Source: an uncultured Roseburia sp.
Lineage (GTDB): Bacteria > Bacillota > Clostridia > Lachnospirales > Lachnospiraceae
NCBI GenBank assembly: GCA_947383215.1
Contig: CANDCP010000029.1
Location: 1 to 40,291 of the forward strand
DNA: 40,291 nt
Direction: 5' to 3'
Positions 26,901 through 35,029 of the stretch are shown here, one piece after another (the first letter of the stretch is position 1; each line of letters begins with the position of its first letter). Below the pieces are notes generated by a model. That model had not been told where the DNA came from. It ran no database searches and saw nothing but the letters and a program-made list of their open reading frames with translations. Made by a program: the position numbers and the translations under genes.

Positions 26901-29027
26901 TCGCAGAGTATGGACCGTGATATCTCCACCTTAAAAACGATTAAGTATGTGATGAATGACGATGACGACGACCGTTCGCCTGCCTCGAATGCGGATTCCA
27001 ATCCATTTTACTATGAAAAGGGCAGCGGCACGATTTCTCTGGCTGCGCCTTATAGAAACGGATATGAGTTTGCAGGCTGGTCTCTTGTTCAGGAAGTAAA
27101 ATATGTTGAGGACTATGTGACGGAAGTATCTACCGACACCGACAGTATTACGCTGTATGCGCACTGGGGTGAGCGCGTTACTGATTCCAAAGAGCCTCCG
27201 GTTGAGAATGCAAAGGCGCCGATTATTATGGAAAGCCCGAGCAGTACGACATACAAAATCGGAGATACCCCGAGCGTTATGAACGTAACCGCGCGTATTC
27301 CGGATGGAAGCGCGGGAGAATTATCTTATCAGTGGTACAGCGGACCGAGTGAAGATGAGATGACGGCAATCGAGGGAGCGACGAAGTCCTCTTACCAGCC
27401 GGACATTTCGGTTCTGGGCGTTACGTATTATTATTGTCTCGTGACAAATACGGATTCGAGCGTGACGGGAGAGAAGACTGCGAGTGAAAAGAGCAGATGT
27501 ATCTCCATAACCGTGACCGGCCTTACGGACGCGCAGACGCCGTTGTTTAAGGCACATCCGCAGGATGCGGTTTACAATCTCGGAATGAATCAGACAGGCG
27601 TTGTGGCAAGCCTTTTGACGGTCGACGTGTATCTGGAGACGGCGAGCGCCGGAATCTTTTCCTTCCAGTGGTACAGCGGACCGAGCGAAGATGAGATGAC
27701 AGCCATCGAGGGAGCGACGGAATCCTCTTACCGGCCGGATATCTCCGAGCTGGGAGAGACTTACTATTACTGCGTAGTGACGAATACAAATAACGAGGTG
27801 CCGGGAAATAAGACCGCGCAGGCGACAAGCAATACGGCGCTTGTAAAAGTGACTGGAATTATAGACGCGCAGACGCCGGTTATTTCGGCAAATCCGATCG
27901 GCGCTAATTATGAAGCGGGCGCTGCCGCAAATCCGCTGAGCGTAACGGCATTTTTGGAGATGTCAAGTCCGGGCGTGCTGAGCTATCAGTGGTATGGCGG
28001 AGCGAGCGAGGATGAGATGACGGCAATCGACGGAGCGACGGAATCGACTTATCAGCCGGATACTTCAAAAGCGGGAGTTACTTATTATTACTGTATCGTA
28101 ACGAATACGAATGAGGCAGCGCCGGGAAATAAGACCGCGCAGAAGATAAGCGAGACTGCAAAAATTACGGTAAGCGGAAAGGATGCGAGCACGCCGTTTA
28201 TAATCAGGCATCCGGTTTCGTCAAATTATACGTACGGCCATAAGGCAAGCGCGTTAATGGTAGAGGTATTTCCGGTTTCAAGCGGCACGATTTCCTATCA
28301 GTGGTATATGAGCGCGTCCGCCGAGACTGTCGGGATACCGATTGCCGGGGCGATAGCGTCAACTTATGTACCGGATATTACGTCGGTGGGACAGAGATAT
28401 TATTACTGTGTTGTAAAGAATACCGATCCGGCGGCGACAGGCGCAAAGGAAGTGACGACAAAATCAAACGCTGCGGCGATAAGCGTTGTAAAGGCGCCGG
28501 GTGTGATCAATGTCGTTACGGAAATTAATAAAACCTACGGAAATAAGCCGTTTAGTTTAAACGCAACGGGATACGGCAACCTGACATATGTAAGCAGCAA
28601 CAGCAGTATCGTGGAAGTAAATGCGGGAATCGTAACGATCAAGGATACCGGTAAGGCGGTAATTACGATTTACGCATCCGGCGACGCGAACCATCACCCT
28701 GCGACCGGAAAGGTTACGGTCAATGTCGCGCCGAAGAAAGTGACGGGCGTAAAAGTAAAAGTGTCCGGAATAAATAAAGCGACGGTGAGATGGAAAAAAG
28801 ATAAAAAAGCGACCGGGTATCAGATCCAGTATTCTACAAACAGCAAATTTAAAAGCGCCAAGACAGCGACGATTTCTAAAAATAAGGCGAAAAAGCCAGG
28901 CAAAACAATTTCTAAGCTGAAAAAGGGCAAGAGATATTATATCAGAGTGCGTTCTTTTAAGAATAAAGAGAAAGAAATGAGAGTTTACGGTGCCTGGTCG
29001 GCAAAGAAGAAAGTTAAAATAAGGTAA
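23973..29027 (+). CDS. Large secreted GH16 beta-glucanase with four Ig-like repeats
   Basis: Second extracellular endo-beta-glucanase, 1684 aa, paralogous to the 7.9-12.4 kb gene. A signal peptide (about residues 1-38, ending VNAAE) is followed by an unrecognised ~250-aa region rich in Trp and Gly. The GH16 domain (about 310-595) has GEIDIMET: E463 nucleophile, D465, E468 acid/base. Two CBM4/9-like beta-sandwich modules, a Listeria-Bacteroides-type repeat, four Ig-like repeats, a further Ig-like module and a lysine-rich Fn3-like C terminus come next. Compared with the paralogue it lacks the duplicated N-terminal module and gains the Ig array. The start has AGGAGGGG. The product is probably retained at the surface through the basic end, as no sortase motif is present. 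Confidence 0.9.
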   Translation: MQRGKKFRKKVIAWMAAAALAVQPAAGAVMYPAVTVNAAEVEILTFERYGADETDTVIKDTETGKYSLTLPKMNGQALTTDTYATYENAYEIQIRQDGKWVPLKEVADWVQGEDNLTDAEGSAYCISWWVWGEKGEGGWGLSMKLDESLGSVNTIRFQSAAYEAVHLDYKLVELGTITSMEFKDADGDNEITVGSGEAMALNFDYIKLNGGVISGGEYGQANFTWTAIVDGEEMPLDQAFKWDKDWGWDSYPTNGGYWFNPIIRDVTIRATLKDTDLSADYFVTVSLGTKGKEYDPLNPDTSGEVSDPGKNKSGYKLIWSDEFDGNYGSDNVDKDTGLNLDKWSYQQGNGTVEAGLAGWGNSERQSYTNRSKNIAVNENDKGLLRITASYEKDGYAYGKESKSYYTSARIVTKGTQETGPLFTTTYGYVEARMALPETIGAWPAFWMLPQSADVYGAWPVSGEIDIMETCGYREDEACATLHWGSPDHVYLGSGYQSLGSGMSYFHTYAVDWEPGKITFYYDGKAIYTQTNWESKIPGASSSLSFDAPFDQPYYILLNMAVDSGTFGGADNKATFQDDINMYVDYVRVYQKEGGYDTTNVRRTMQNSKNDWASQTGNQIASISADNVVAAENGDVNALETKGSVDADKWYLAYTEGGAATVEPVTKDGSEWAKVDVTNAGIQNYSVQLIGHYNAKKGYLYKVSFDAYAQGDLVGQTASCDSKEWKGWGTYGITSFVLEDTPTSYSFLIDQQTDFDNCRIEMNLGKIGTGTAYVGNMKVEIVDPATLGDDPARDSKPLASGEYLYNGTFDQGNNNIGYWKAAEGTNFSVPAYTTESSGSDDIGVEDVAAGVKKYFGRRAQISSENGESTIYQSGFVLPEGEYTLTFDMYSEAAATVKAAIASVDTKEDGSETLGVKLLESKETKYAQTGTMKKLAWTFKTLRGLKNAAVVLSFGEGASVQIDNVSLMPKEKVTIEGGSQSMDRDISTLKTIKYVMNDDDDDRSPASNADSNPFYYEKGSGTISLAAPYRNGYEFAGWSLVQEVKYVEDYVTEVSTDTDSITLYAHWGERVTDSKEPPVENAKAPIIMESPSSTTYKIGDTPSVMNVTARIPDGSAGELSYQWYSGPSEDEMTAIEGATKSSYQPDISVLGVTYYYCLVTNTDSSVTGEKTASEKSRCISITVTGLTDAQTPLFKAHPQDAVYNLGMNQTGVVASLLTVDVYLETASAGIFSFQWYSGPSEDEMTAIEGATESSYRPDISELGETYYYCVVTNTNNEVPGNKTAQATSNTALVKVTGIIDAQTPVISANPIGANYEAGAAANPLSVTAFLEMSSPGVLSYQWYGGASEDEMTAIDGATESTYQPDTSKAGVTYYYCIVTNTNEAAPGNKTAQKISETAKITVSGKDASTPFIIRHPVSSNYTYGHKASALMVEVFPVSSGTISYQWYMSASAETVGIPIAGAIASTYVPDITSVGQRYYYCVVKNTDPAATGAKEVTTKSNAAAISVVKAPGVINVVTEINKTYGNKPFSLNATGYGNLTYVSSNSSIVEVNAGIVTIKDTGKAVITIYASGDANHHPATGKVTVNVAPKKVTGVKVKVSGINKATVRWKKDKKATGYQIQYSTNSKFKSAKTATISKNKAKKPGKTISKLKKGKRYYIRVRSFKNKEKEMRVYGAWSAKKKVKIR
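27214..28495 (+). repeat. Four tandem Ig-like repeats (protein level)
   Basis: Four ~105-aa units begin near 27214, 27525, 27861 and 28183. Each has the core (F/Y)QWY followed by (I/A)(E/D)GAT.S.Y.PD and YYYC.V.NT. At DNA level they have diverged by many substitutions, unlike the perfect repeat in the first GH16 gene. The fourth unit is the most divergent. Confidence 0.85.
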
Positions 29028-29040
29028 TACAGGGGGAAAA

Positions 29041-29066
29041 GCAGTGCGTTTAACGCACTGCTTTTT
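29041..29066. terminator. Bidirectional terminator shared by convergent genes
   Basis: GCAGTGCG (29041-29048) pairs with CGCACTGC (29054-29061) around a 5-nt loop, with T-rich runs on both sides. The stop codon of the minus-strand binding-protein gene (29050-29052) lies in the loop. Confidence 0.88.
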
Positions 29067-30060
29067 CTGCAAATTCGGTTGTGACTAGATCCTCATAGGG
29101 CGCTTCCTTTTCCAGTACGCCGGCCTCTTTTAGGATTTCTAACACGAGCTGATAGCTATTGTTGCTTAATATCAAGTCGGATTTCCAGGTATCCTGTTCA
29201 TAGTAACGTGTCACGATGGTCGTTATCGTGTCAAGATCCGTATCCGTAAACTGCGGCTCAATTGCTTTGGCGATTTCTTCCGGGCTGTGGCTGTTTGTAT
29301 ACTCCATTCCCTTTTGCAGCGCGTCCGTGAAGGCCTGAATGATATCCTTGTGCTTTTCAATATAGCTCTTTTTAGCGCAGAAGGCGGTGTAGGGAACATA
29401 TCCGGAATCAACGCCAAGAGAAGCGACGACGTAGCCGGTCCCTTCTTTTTCCAATGCGGTTGCACTCGGCTCAAACTCTACGGTAAAATCGCCCTGCCCG
29501 CCGGAAAACGCGGCGGCTGTGGAACCAAAGTCTATGCTCTGGTCGATGGAGAGGTCGCTTGCGGGATCGATCTGATTCTTTTTCAGGATATACTCAAATA
29601 CCATCTGCGGCGTGCCGCCGGCTCTGCCCCCTAAGACATTTTTTCCGATTAGATCGCTCCATTTAAAGTTATCCATCGGTTCTCTTGCGACGAGGAAATT
29701 TCCGGCGCGCTGGGTCAACTGCGCAAAATTAACGGCGTAATCTTCGGCGCCTTCGGTGTACGCGTAAATACTGGATTCGGTTCCCATAAATCCGATATCG
29801 GCTTCGCCGGAGACGAGGGCGGTCATGGTTTTATCCGCGCCGAATCCCGTGACAAGCGTAAGGTCAATCCCCTCTTCTTTAAAATATCCCTTTTCAATTG
29901 CAACGTACATTGGAGCATAGAAAATAGAGTGCGCAACCTCGTTTAGGGTTACGGATGTCAGGCGTTCCTTGTCGTCCTTGCCGCCGCAGGCGCACAGCGA
30001 GGCGAGCAGAACACAGATAAGAGAGCAGGATAGAATCCTGCGGATTGAAAATTTTTTCAT
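29050..30060 (-). CDS. NMT1/TauA-like ABC substrate-binding lipoprotein
   Basis: Secreted lipoprotein of 336 aa with lipobox LCAC (lipid anchor Cys25). The body matches the NMT1/THI5-like and SsuA/TauA binding-protein family: SIFYAPMYVAIEKGYFKEEGIDL near the N terminus is a signature of the group, followed by GEADIGFMGTESS and GGRAGGTPQMVFEY. Known members bind thiamine-precursor pyrimidines, riboflavin, sulfonates or nitrate; this ligand is unknown. No permease or ATPase gene is adjacent, so it is an orphan here. The start ATG has GGAGG at good spacing. Its last codons form one arm of the shared terminator. Confidence 0.9.
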   Translation of the reverse strand: MKKFSIRRILSCSLICVLLASLCACGGKDDKERLTSVTLNEVAHSIFYAPMYVAIEKGYFKEEGIDLTLVTGFGADKTMTALVSGEADIGFMGTESSIYAYTEGAEDYAVNFAQLTQRAGNFLVAREPMDNFKWSDLIGKNVLGGRAGGTPQMVFEYILKKNQIDPASDLSIDQSIDFGSTAAAFSGGQGDFTVEFEPSATALEKEGTGYVVASLGVDSGYVPYTAFCAKKSYIEKHKDIIQAFTDALQKGMEYTNSHSPEEIAKAIEPQFTDTDLDTITTIVTRYYEQDTWKSDLILSNNSYQLVLEILKEAGVLEKEAPYEDLVTTEFAEKAVR

Positions 30061-30191
30061 AATACCTCCATGGGGTTGGCGGTTTTCACAGATATGCTTT
30101 CCGCCGTACTTTATATTTATAGTATGAAAAATAAAGAAAAAGGTGTATAATTTATTGCGTAGAGGGGGAGGTGTGGGTTCAGGAGGACAAG

Positions 30192-30917
30192 ATGAAAGAT
30201 TTGATGGATTTGCATACGCATACGACCGCGAGCGGCCATGCGTATAGCACGATAACCGAAATGACAGCCGCTGCCCGCGATAGGGGCGTAGAGCTTCTGG
30301 GGATTACGGAACACGCGCCGAAGATGCCGGGAAGCTGCGGGATTTTGTATTTTTCGAATTTCAGAGTGCTGCCCAGAGAGCGGATGGGGGTTTCTGTTTT
30401 GTTTGGCGTGGAATTAAATATCATGGATTATGACGGAAGCGTGGATTTGCCGGACGAGCTGTTAGAGGAGATGGATCTTGTGATAGCAAGTCTGCACACG
30501 CCGTGTATCCATCCGGGAACAGTGAAGGAGAATACGCAGGCATATCTGAACGCGATGAAGAATCCGTATGTAAATATCATCGGGCACCCGGACGATAAGC
30601 GGTATCCGGTCGATTACCGGGCGATTGTGGAAGAGGCAAAGAAACGCGCAATATTGCTCGAGGTAAATAATTCGTCTTTAAAGCCGGGCAGCTTCCGTGG
30701 AGATCCGGTGGAGCGGTATATCGAAATGCTAAATCTGTGCAGAGAGTACGAGCAGCCGGTTGTTCTGGATTCGGATGCGCATATTGATCTGTCGGTGGGA
30801 GAGCATAATTATGCGGTGAAGCTGTTGGAGGAGATCAATTTTCCGGAGGAATTAGTCGTAAATACGTCTGTGGAGAAGGTAAAAAAATATTTGAATTGTT
30901 ACAAAAACAGGATTTAG
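30192..30917 (+). CDS. PHP-domain phosphoesterase, YcdX-like
   Basis: Predicted metal-dependent phosphatase of 241 aa. The N-terminal DLHTHTTASGHAYSTI and GITEHAP are PHP metal-binding motifs, with further ligands in ASLHTPC, IGHPDD and LDSDAHI. This pattern matches the YcdX/hydrolase branch, not HisK-type histidinol phosphatases, which have different spacing. The substrate is unknown. The frame opens at GTG 30171, but ATG 30192 follows AGGAGG (30181-30186). A TATAAT at 30146-30151 may be its -10 box; no good -35 was seen. Divergent from the NMT1-like gene. Confidence 0.9.
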   Translation: MKDLMDLHTHTTASGHAYSTITEMTAAARDRGVELLGITEHAPKMPGSCGILYFSNFRVLPRERMGVSVLFGVELNIMDYDGSVDLPDELLEEMDLVIASLHTPCIHPGTVKENTQAYLNAMKNPYVNIIGHPDDKRYPVDYRAIVEEAKKRAILLEVNNSSLKPGSFRGDPVERYIEMLNLCREYEQPVVLDSDAHIDLSVGEHNYAVKLLEEINFPEELVVNTSVEKVKKYLNCYKNRI

Positions 30918-30921
30918 GGTG

Positions 30922-30950
30922 TTTACTTTCATACTTTAATATGTTAAAAT
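30922..30950 (+). promoter_or_regulatory. Putative promoter for yerC
   Basis: TTTACT (30922-30927) and TAAAAT (30945-30950) lie 17 bp apart, directly after the PHP gene and 28 bp before the yerC start. Confidence 0.5.
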
Positions 30951-30978
30951 TCAGATATCAATGAGAAGGAGACGGCAT

Positions 30979-31281
30979 ATGAGTAAGAATGTCAGAACAG
31001 AAGCGGTAGATCATTTGTTTGAGGCAATCTTAAGCCTTGAAAATAAAGAAGAATGTTATAAGTTTTTTGAGGACGTATGTACGGTAAACGAGCTGTTAGC
31101 ATTTTCCCAGCGGTACGAGGTGGCGAAGATGCTGCGTGAGCAGAGGACCTATCTTGACATCGCGGAGAAGACGGGGGCGTCCACAGCTACAATCAGCCGT
31201 GTGAACCGTTCTTTAAATTATGGATGCGACGGTTATGACATGGTATTTGCAAGGACGAACGTGGCGGCGACAAAGGGATAG
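30979..31281 (+). CDS. yerC: TrpR-like regulator YerC/YecD
   Basis: Small all-helical DNA-binding protein of 100 aa from the TrpR/YerC family. The middle ELLAFSQRYEVAKMLREQRTY and the following helix-turn-helix DIAEKTGASTATISRVNRSL are the family signature. TrpR senses tryptophan, but the Firmicute YerC group has no established ligand that can be read from sequence. An in-frame ATG lies at 30961, but ATG 30979 is preceded by AGAAGGAGA and gives the usual N terminus. The gene is closed by a long terminator hairpin. Confidence 0.92.
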   Translation: MSKNVRTEAVDHLFEAILSLENKEECYKFFEDVCTVNELLAFSQRYEVAKMLREQRTYLDIAEKTGASTATISRVNRSLNYGCDGYDMVFARTNVAATKG

Positions 31282-31289
31282 GCGAAAAG

Positions 31290-31335
31290 CGGCGGAGCAA
31301 ATTTTTGAGAGGAAAGATTTGCTCCGCCGTTTTTA
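31290..31335. terminator. Bidirectional terminator between yerC and the DUF1836 gene
   Basis: A perfect 13-bp stem: CGGCGGAGCAAAT (31290-31302) pairs with ATTTGCTCCGCCG (31317-31329). TTTTT follows on the plus strand, and AAAA precedes it for the minus strand. Confidence 0.92.
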
Positions 31336-31956
31336 TTATGCGTCTCTGGTATTTTCTTTTTCAGCTTTTTGTTCATTCATTTGGTCAATGATCTTTTCAA
31401 TCAGCATTTTTTTGACATAGACGTCAAAGCTTAACATGCAGATAAAGGAAAAGGTGTGGAGAAATTCCTGCTCTTCTTCCGGCGCGTCGGCAAAGGTTTG
31501 GAAGCTCGTGTTGAACTTGTTTGTGACGTCGCGCATCATTTTTTCAACCTCATCGCTTTCCAAACTGAATACTTCCTCATAGATGTCGGTCAGGCTAAGG
31601 CTTTCGTCAGAGGCGAAGTATTTTTCTGTCAGCGGATTGAGAATGCTCTGAATATCGCTGATGCTTAGGATGCTTTTAAAATAATAAATAAAAATCAATG
31701 TCAGAACGTGCTCCTGGGAATACCGCTTCTTGACGGGAGGGGGCAGCAGATTGTTTTTGGCATAGTTGTTAATCATGGTTTTGGTCAGAATCTTGTCGTT
31801 TGCGTGACGTTTGGATTTGGCGAGCTGCGTGTCCATAAAGGTTGTGATCTGATCCATATATAAATCGATGTTTGGAATATTCTCCGGACGTATATAGTCA
31901 ATCCGTGAGAGGCTTGCAAGTATACTGTTTAAAAAATCGTTTGTGTCGATCGTCAT
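31336..31956 (-). CDS. DUF1836 protein, probable MerR-like regulator
   Basis: Cytoplasmic protein of 206 aa. Residues ~55-90 (LTKTMINNYAKNNLLPPPVKKRYSQ) resemble a MerR-type winged helix and are the signature of the DUF1836 family. The remainder is helical, with no catalytic motif or membrane segment. A DNA-binding role is inferred from the fold; no target is known. The start ATG 31956 has GAGG upstream. It is divergent from pcrA and convergent with yerC. Confidence 0.85.
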   Translation of the reverse strand: MTIDTNDFLNSILASLSRIDYIRPENIPNIDLYMDQITTFMDTQLAKSKRHANDKILTKTMINNYAKNNLLPPPVKKRYSQEHVLTLIFIYYFKSILSISDIQSILNPLTEKYFASDESLSLTDIYEEVFSLESDEVEKMMRDVTNKFNTSFQTFADAPEEEQEFLHTFSFICMLSFDVYVKKMLIEKIIDQMNEQKAEKENTRDA

Positions 31957-32076
31957 TCTTTATACCTCGTATCGGTTCTCATCGCTGTACTGGTATTCAT
32001 TATATAGTATTTAAAACTAGATGACAAGTTTGAAATGAAAATAGAAAATTTGTTCGAAAAGAGTGGGCCTTTTGCA

Positions 32077-32105
32077 TTGACACTTTGTCCGGAAAATGAT
32101 AGGGT
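32077..32105 (+). promoter_or_regulatory. Promoter of pcrA
   Basis: A perfect TTGACA (32077-32082), 17 bp, then TAGGGT (32100-32105) preceded by TGA, which makes an extended -10 box. The leader to the pcrA ATG is about 80 nt. Confidence 0.6.
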
Positions 32106-32191
32106 TATGTATAGAGGGAGCGCGTAAATTTGCATATTGGTTTCAACCGGCCGGTTGATGATTTTGATTACATAGATAAAGAGGTAAGTGA

Positions 32192-34447
32192 ATGGCATTT
32201 AATGAGACAATGAATGAGATGCAGCGGCAGGCGGTATTACATACGGAGGGGCCGCTTTTGATTCTTGCGGGCGCAGGCAGCGGTAAGACGCGCGTGCTGA
32301 CGCACAGAACGGCGTATCTGATAGAGGAAGCCGGGGTAAATCCCTACCATATTATGGCGATTACATTTACGAATAAAGCGGCGGGGGAGATGCGGCAGCG
32401 TATCGACGACATGGTTGGTTACGGTTCGGAGAGCGTCTGGGTTGCTACGTTTCATTCTACCTGTGTCAGGATATTGAGGCGCTATATTGACAGAATCGGG
32501 TTTGATACGAGTTTCACAATTTACGATGCGGACGACCAGAAGACGTTGATGAAAGAGATCTGCAAGCGAATGGAGATTGACACGAAGATTTACAAAGAGC
32601 GGGCGTTTCTTGGCGTGATTTCTTCGGCAAAGGATGAGCTGATAGATCCGGAGGAGTTTTTTCGAAGGGCGCAGGGAGATTATCAGAAGATTCGTCAGGC
32701 GGAGGTGTACCGGGAATATCAGGACAGTCTTCGCAAAAATAATGCGCTTGATTTTGACGATCTGATTATGAAGACCGTGGAGCTTTTCAAAAAGGACGCC
32801 GAGGTTTTAAATTCCTATCAGGAGCGTTTTCGCTATATTATGGTAGACGAGTATCAGGACACCAACACGGCGCAGTTTCAGTTGATCAAGCTGCTTGCGG
32901 GAAAATACAGAAATCTTTGCGTCGTGGGAGATGACGATCAGTCGATCTATAAATTCCGGGGCGCGAATATTTACAATATTTTAAACTTTGAAAAGGAATA
33001 CCCAGACGCCACGGTGATAAAGCTCGAACAAAATTATCGTTCTACACAGAACATTCTGAATGCGGCAAATCATGTGATTGCCAATAATGTGGGCAGAAAA
33101 CGTAAGGAGCTTTGGACCGAGAACGGGGAGGGCGAGAAAGTCATTCTCCGCCAGTTTGAGACGGGATATGAGGAGGCGGATTATGTGGCGACAGATATTA
33201 CGGCCAAGGCGCGGGAGGGGATATGCGCGTACGGAGACTGCGCCGTATTATACCGGACCAACGCCCAGTCCCGTCTTTTTGAAGAGCGTTTTATCGCGTC
33301 GAATATTCCGTATAAAATTGTCGGCGGCGTTAACTTTTATGCAAGAAAAGAGATCAAGGATCTGCTCGCATATTTGAAGACGGTTGACAATGCGAAGGAC
33401 GATCTTGCGGTGCGCCGGATTATCAATGTTCCAAAGCGGGGAATCGGCGCAACTACCTTAAACCGTGTGCAGAACTATGCTTTACAGCAGGGAATCGGCT
33501 TTTACGATGCGTTAAAAGCGGCGGAGGAGATTCCGACGCTTGGAAGATCAGCCTCAAAGCTGAAGCCGTTTGTCACTCTGATTCAGACGATGCGCAGTAA
33601 AGCCGCATATATCGGTGTGACCGAGCTTTTGCAGGAGATTATAGAAGAGACGGGGTATGTGGCTGAGCTCGAGGCCGAAAATACCGAGGAGGCGAATCAG
33701 AGGATATTAAATATTGACGAATTGATAAGCAAGGCGGCTTCCTATGAGGCGGATGAGAGCAGGGAGGGGCCGGCGACGCTCAGCGGTTTTTTGGAGGAGG
33801 TAGCGCTTGTCGCGGATATTGATTCGGTTGACGAGACGCAGGACTATGTTGTGCTTATGACATTACACAGCGCAAAGGGGCTGGAATTTCCGCAGGTTTA
33901 TCTTGCAGGAATGGAGGACGGGCTATTTCCGAGTTATATGTCAATCTGTTCGGACAATTCCATGGAAGAAATTGAGGAGGAGCGCAGGCTTTGTTATGTC
34001 GGAATCACCCGCGCGAAGGAGAGGCTTTCGATTAGCTGCGCAAAACAGCGCATGATTCGCGGCGAGACGCAGTATAATAAAGTGTCGCGCTTTGTAAAAG
34101 AAATTCCGGCAGAGTTTCTGGCCGGTGAAATTCAAAAGGAGCGTGAGCCGGAGAAATATAAGCCGACGATGAGCCAGTTTGCCAGACAGGCGTTTCGCGC
34201 AAAACCGATGGCGATGTCGCAGAGCGGAGGAATGCGGCAGATGCCTTCTGCAAAGGATTTCGGCAAAAGTGCGGATAACCGGAAGCTTTCTTATGATGTC
34301 GGCGACAGAGTGAAACACATGAAATTCGGCGAGGGTACCGTAAAGCAGATCGTATCCGGCGGGCGGGATCACGAAGTAACCGTGGAGTTTGACGGCGCAG
34401 GGGTTAAAAAAATGTTCGCCGCATTTGCGAAGCTTCAGAAGCTATAA
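32192..34447 (+). CDS. pcrA: ATP-dependent DNA helicase PcrA/UvrD
   Basis: Superfamily 1 3'-5' helicase of 751 aa, acting in repair and replication-fork maintenance. The full motif set is visible in order: Walker A AGAGSGKT (residues 26-33), motif Ia ITFTNKAA, Walker B VDEYQDTN, motif III DDDQSIYKFRGA, motif IV QNYRST, motif V TLHSAKGLEF and motif VI YVGITRAKERL. The C-terminal ~45 residues (VGDRVKHMKFGEGTV onward) form the Tudor-like RNA-polymerase-contacting tail typical of PcrA. Normal length. GAGG lies before the ATG. Confidence 0.96.
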   Translation: MAFNETMNEMQRQAVLHTEGPLLILAGAGSGKTRVLTHRTAYLIEEAGVNPYHIMAITFTNKAAGEMRQRIDDMVGYGSESVWVATFHSTCVRILRRYIDRIGFDTSFTIYDADDQKTLMKEICKRMEIDTKIYKERAFLGVISSAKDELIDPEEFFRRAQGDYQKIRQAEVYREYQDSLRKNNALDFDDLIMKTVELFKKDAEVLNSYQERFRYIMVDEYQDTNTAQFQLIKLLAGKYRNLCVVGDDDQSIYKFRGANIYNILNFEKEYPDATVIKLEQNYRSTQNILNAANHVIANNVGRKRKELWTENGEGEKVILRQFETGYEEADYVATDITAKAREGICAYGDCAVLYRTNAQSRLFEERFIASNIPYKIVGGVNFYARKEIKDLLAYLKTVDNAKDDLAVRRIINVPKRGIGATTLNRVQNYALQQGIGFYDALKAAEEIPTLGRSASKLKPFVTLIQTMRSKAAYIGVTELLQEIIEETGYVAELEAENTEEANQRILNIDELISKAASYEADESREGPATLSGFLEEVALVADIDSVDETQDYVVLMTLHSAKGLEFPQVYLAGMEDGLFPSYMSICSDNSMEEIEEERRLCYVGITRAKERLSISCAKQRMIRGETQYNKVSRFVKEIPAEFLAGEIQKEREPEKYKPTMSQFARQAFRAKPMAMSQSGGMRQMPSAKDFGKSADNRKLSYDVGDRVKHMKFGEGTVKQIVSGGRDHEVTVEFDGAGVKKMFAAFAKLQKL

Positions 34448-34502
34448 CAGATATAAAATTTTTATGAATTTGTAATTTTTTATAGTAGAAGTGGGAAAGA
34501 TA

Positions 34503-34511
34503 TGGTATAAT
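34503..34511 (+). promoter_or_regulatory. Extended -10 promoter element
   Basis: TGGTATAAT gives a TGn plus a perfect TATAAT (34506-34511) upstream of the small acidic protein gene. The -35 region at 17 bp (TAGTAG) is poor, as is common with extended -10 promoters. Confidence 0.5.
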
Positions 34512-34600
34512 AACGACAACGATGAACCGTATTTTGGGAAATATGAAAGGTATGGCTTAGAATGAAAAAAATGTGTTGTAATAAAAAGGAGTGGGATAAC

Positions 34601-34888
34601 ATGAACAAAGTAGATGAATTACGCGATTTATTATCCGCAAATGTTTCGAAGGTGTCAGAGCTGTTGAACAAGAAAGAGAAGGAAAAAGAGGAAAAAGAGG
34701 AAGAAGAGAAGAAAAAGTGTTCTGTCGGGCTGATTTTTGCAATCATCGGTATCATTGCGGTAGTTGCAGCGGCTGCTTACGGATTGTATCGGTTCTTTGC
34801 GCCGGACTATCTGGAAGATTTCGAGGATGATTTTGAAGATGATTTCGAGGACGACTTCTTTGATGAGGATGATGACGAGGAAAATTAA
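34601..34888 (+). CDS. Small single-pass membrane protein with acidic repeat tail
   Basis: Hypothetical protein of 95 aa, family not recognised by name. It has three clear parts: an N-terminal helix turning into a highly charged Lys/Glu coiled-coil-like stretch (about residues 5-38), one membrane segment (about 42-66), and a tail that repeats (E)DFEDD and ends in a run of Asp and Glu. ATG 34601 has AAAGGAG upstream; in-frame starts before it (34562) lack one. It has its own promoter and terminator, so it is probably real. Possible roles include membrane scaffolding or cation buffering, but nothing in the sequence decides. Confidence 0.7.
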   Translation: MNKVDELRDLLSANVSKVSELLNKKEKEKEEKEEEEKKKCSVGLIFAIIGIIAVVAAAAYGLYRFFAPDYLEDFEDDFEDDFEDDFFDEDDDEEN

Positions 34889-34918
34889 GCGAGTTGTTAT
34901 TGCGACGAAAAAGGGTAG

Positions 34919-34954
34919 AAGGGTGTTTCCGTAGCGGCGGGAATACCCTTTTTA
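34919..34954 (+). terminator. Intrinsic terminator before rlmD
   Basis: AAGGGTGTTTCC (34919-34930) pairs with GGGAATACCCTT (34939-34950), including two G-U pairs, and is followed by TTTTA. Confidence 0.82.
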
Positions 34955-35029
34955 TGTCACAGAGAAGTGCATATAAAGTTGAGGGCTTATTGCCGCGGAA
35001 TATCAAAAAATAAACAGGATGGATATAAT

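Noticed and set aside
27214-28495. Regularly spaced repeats that could suggest a CRISPR or a tandem DNA array
   Set aside because: The units are about 320 bp, all coding, and diverged at DNA level; they are Ig-like protein repeats.
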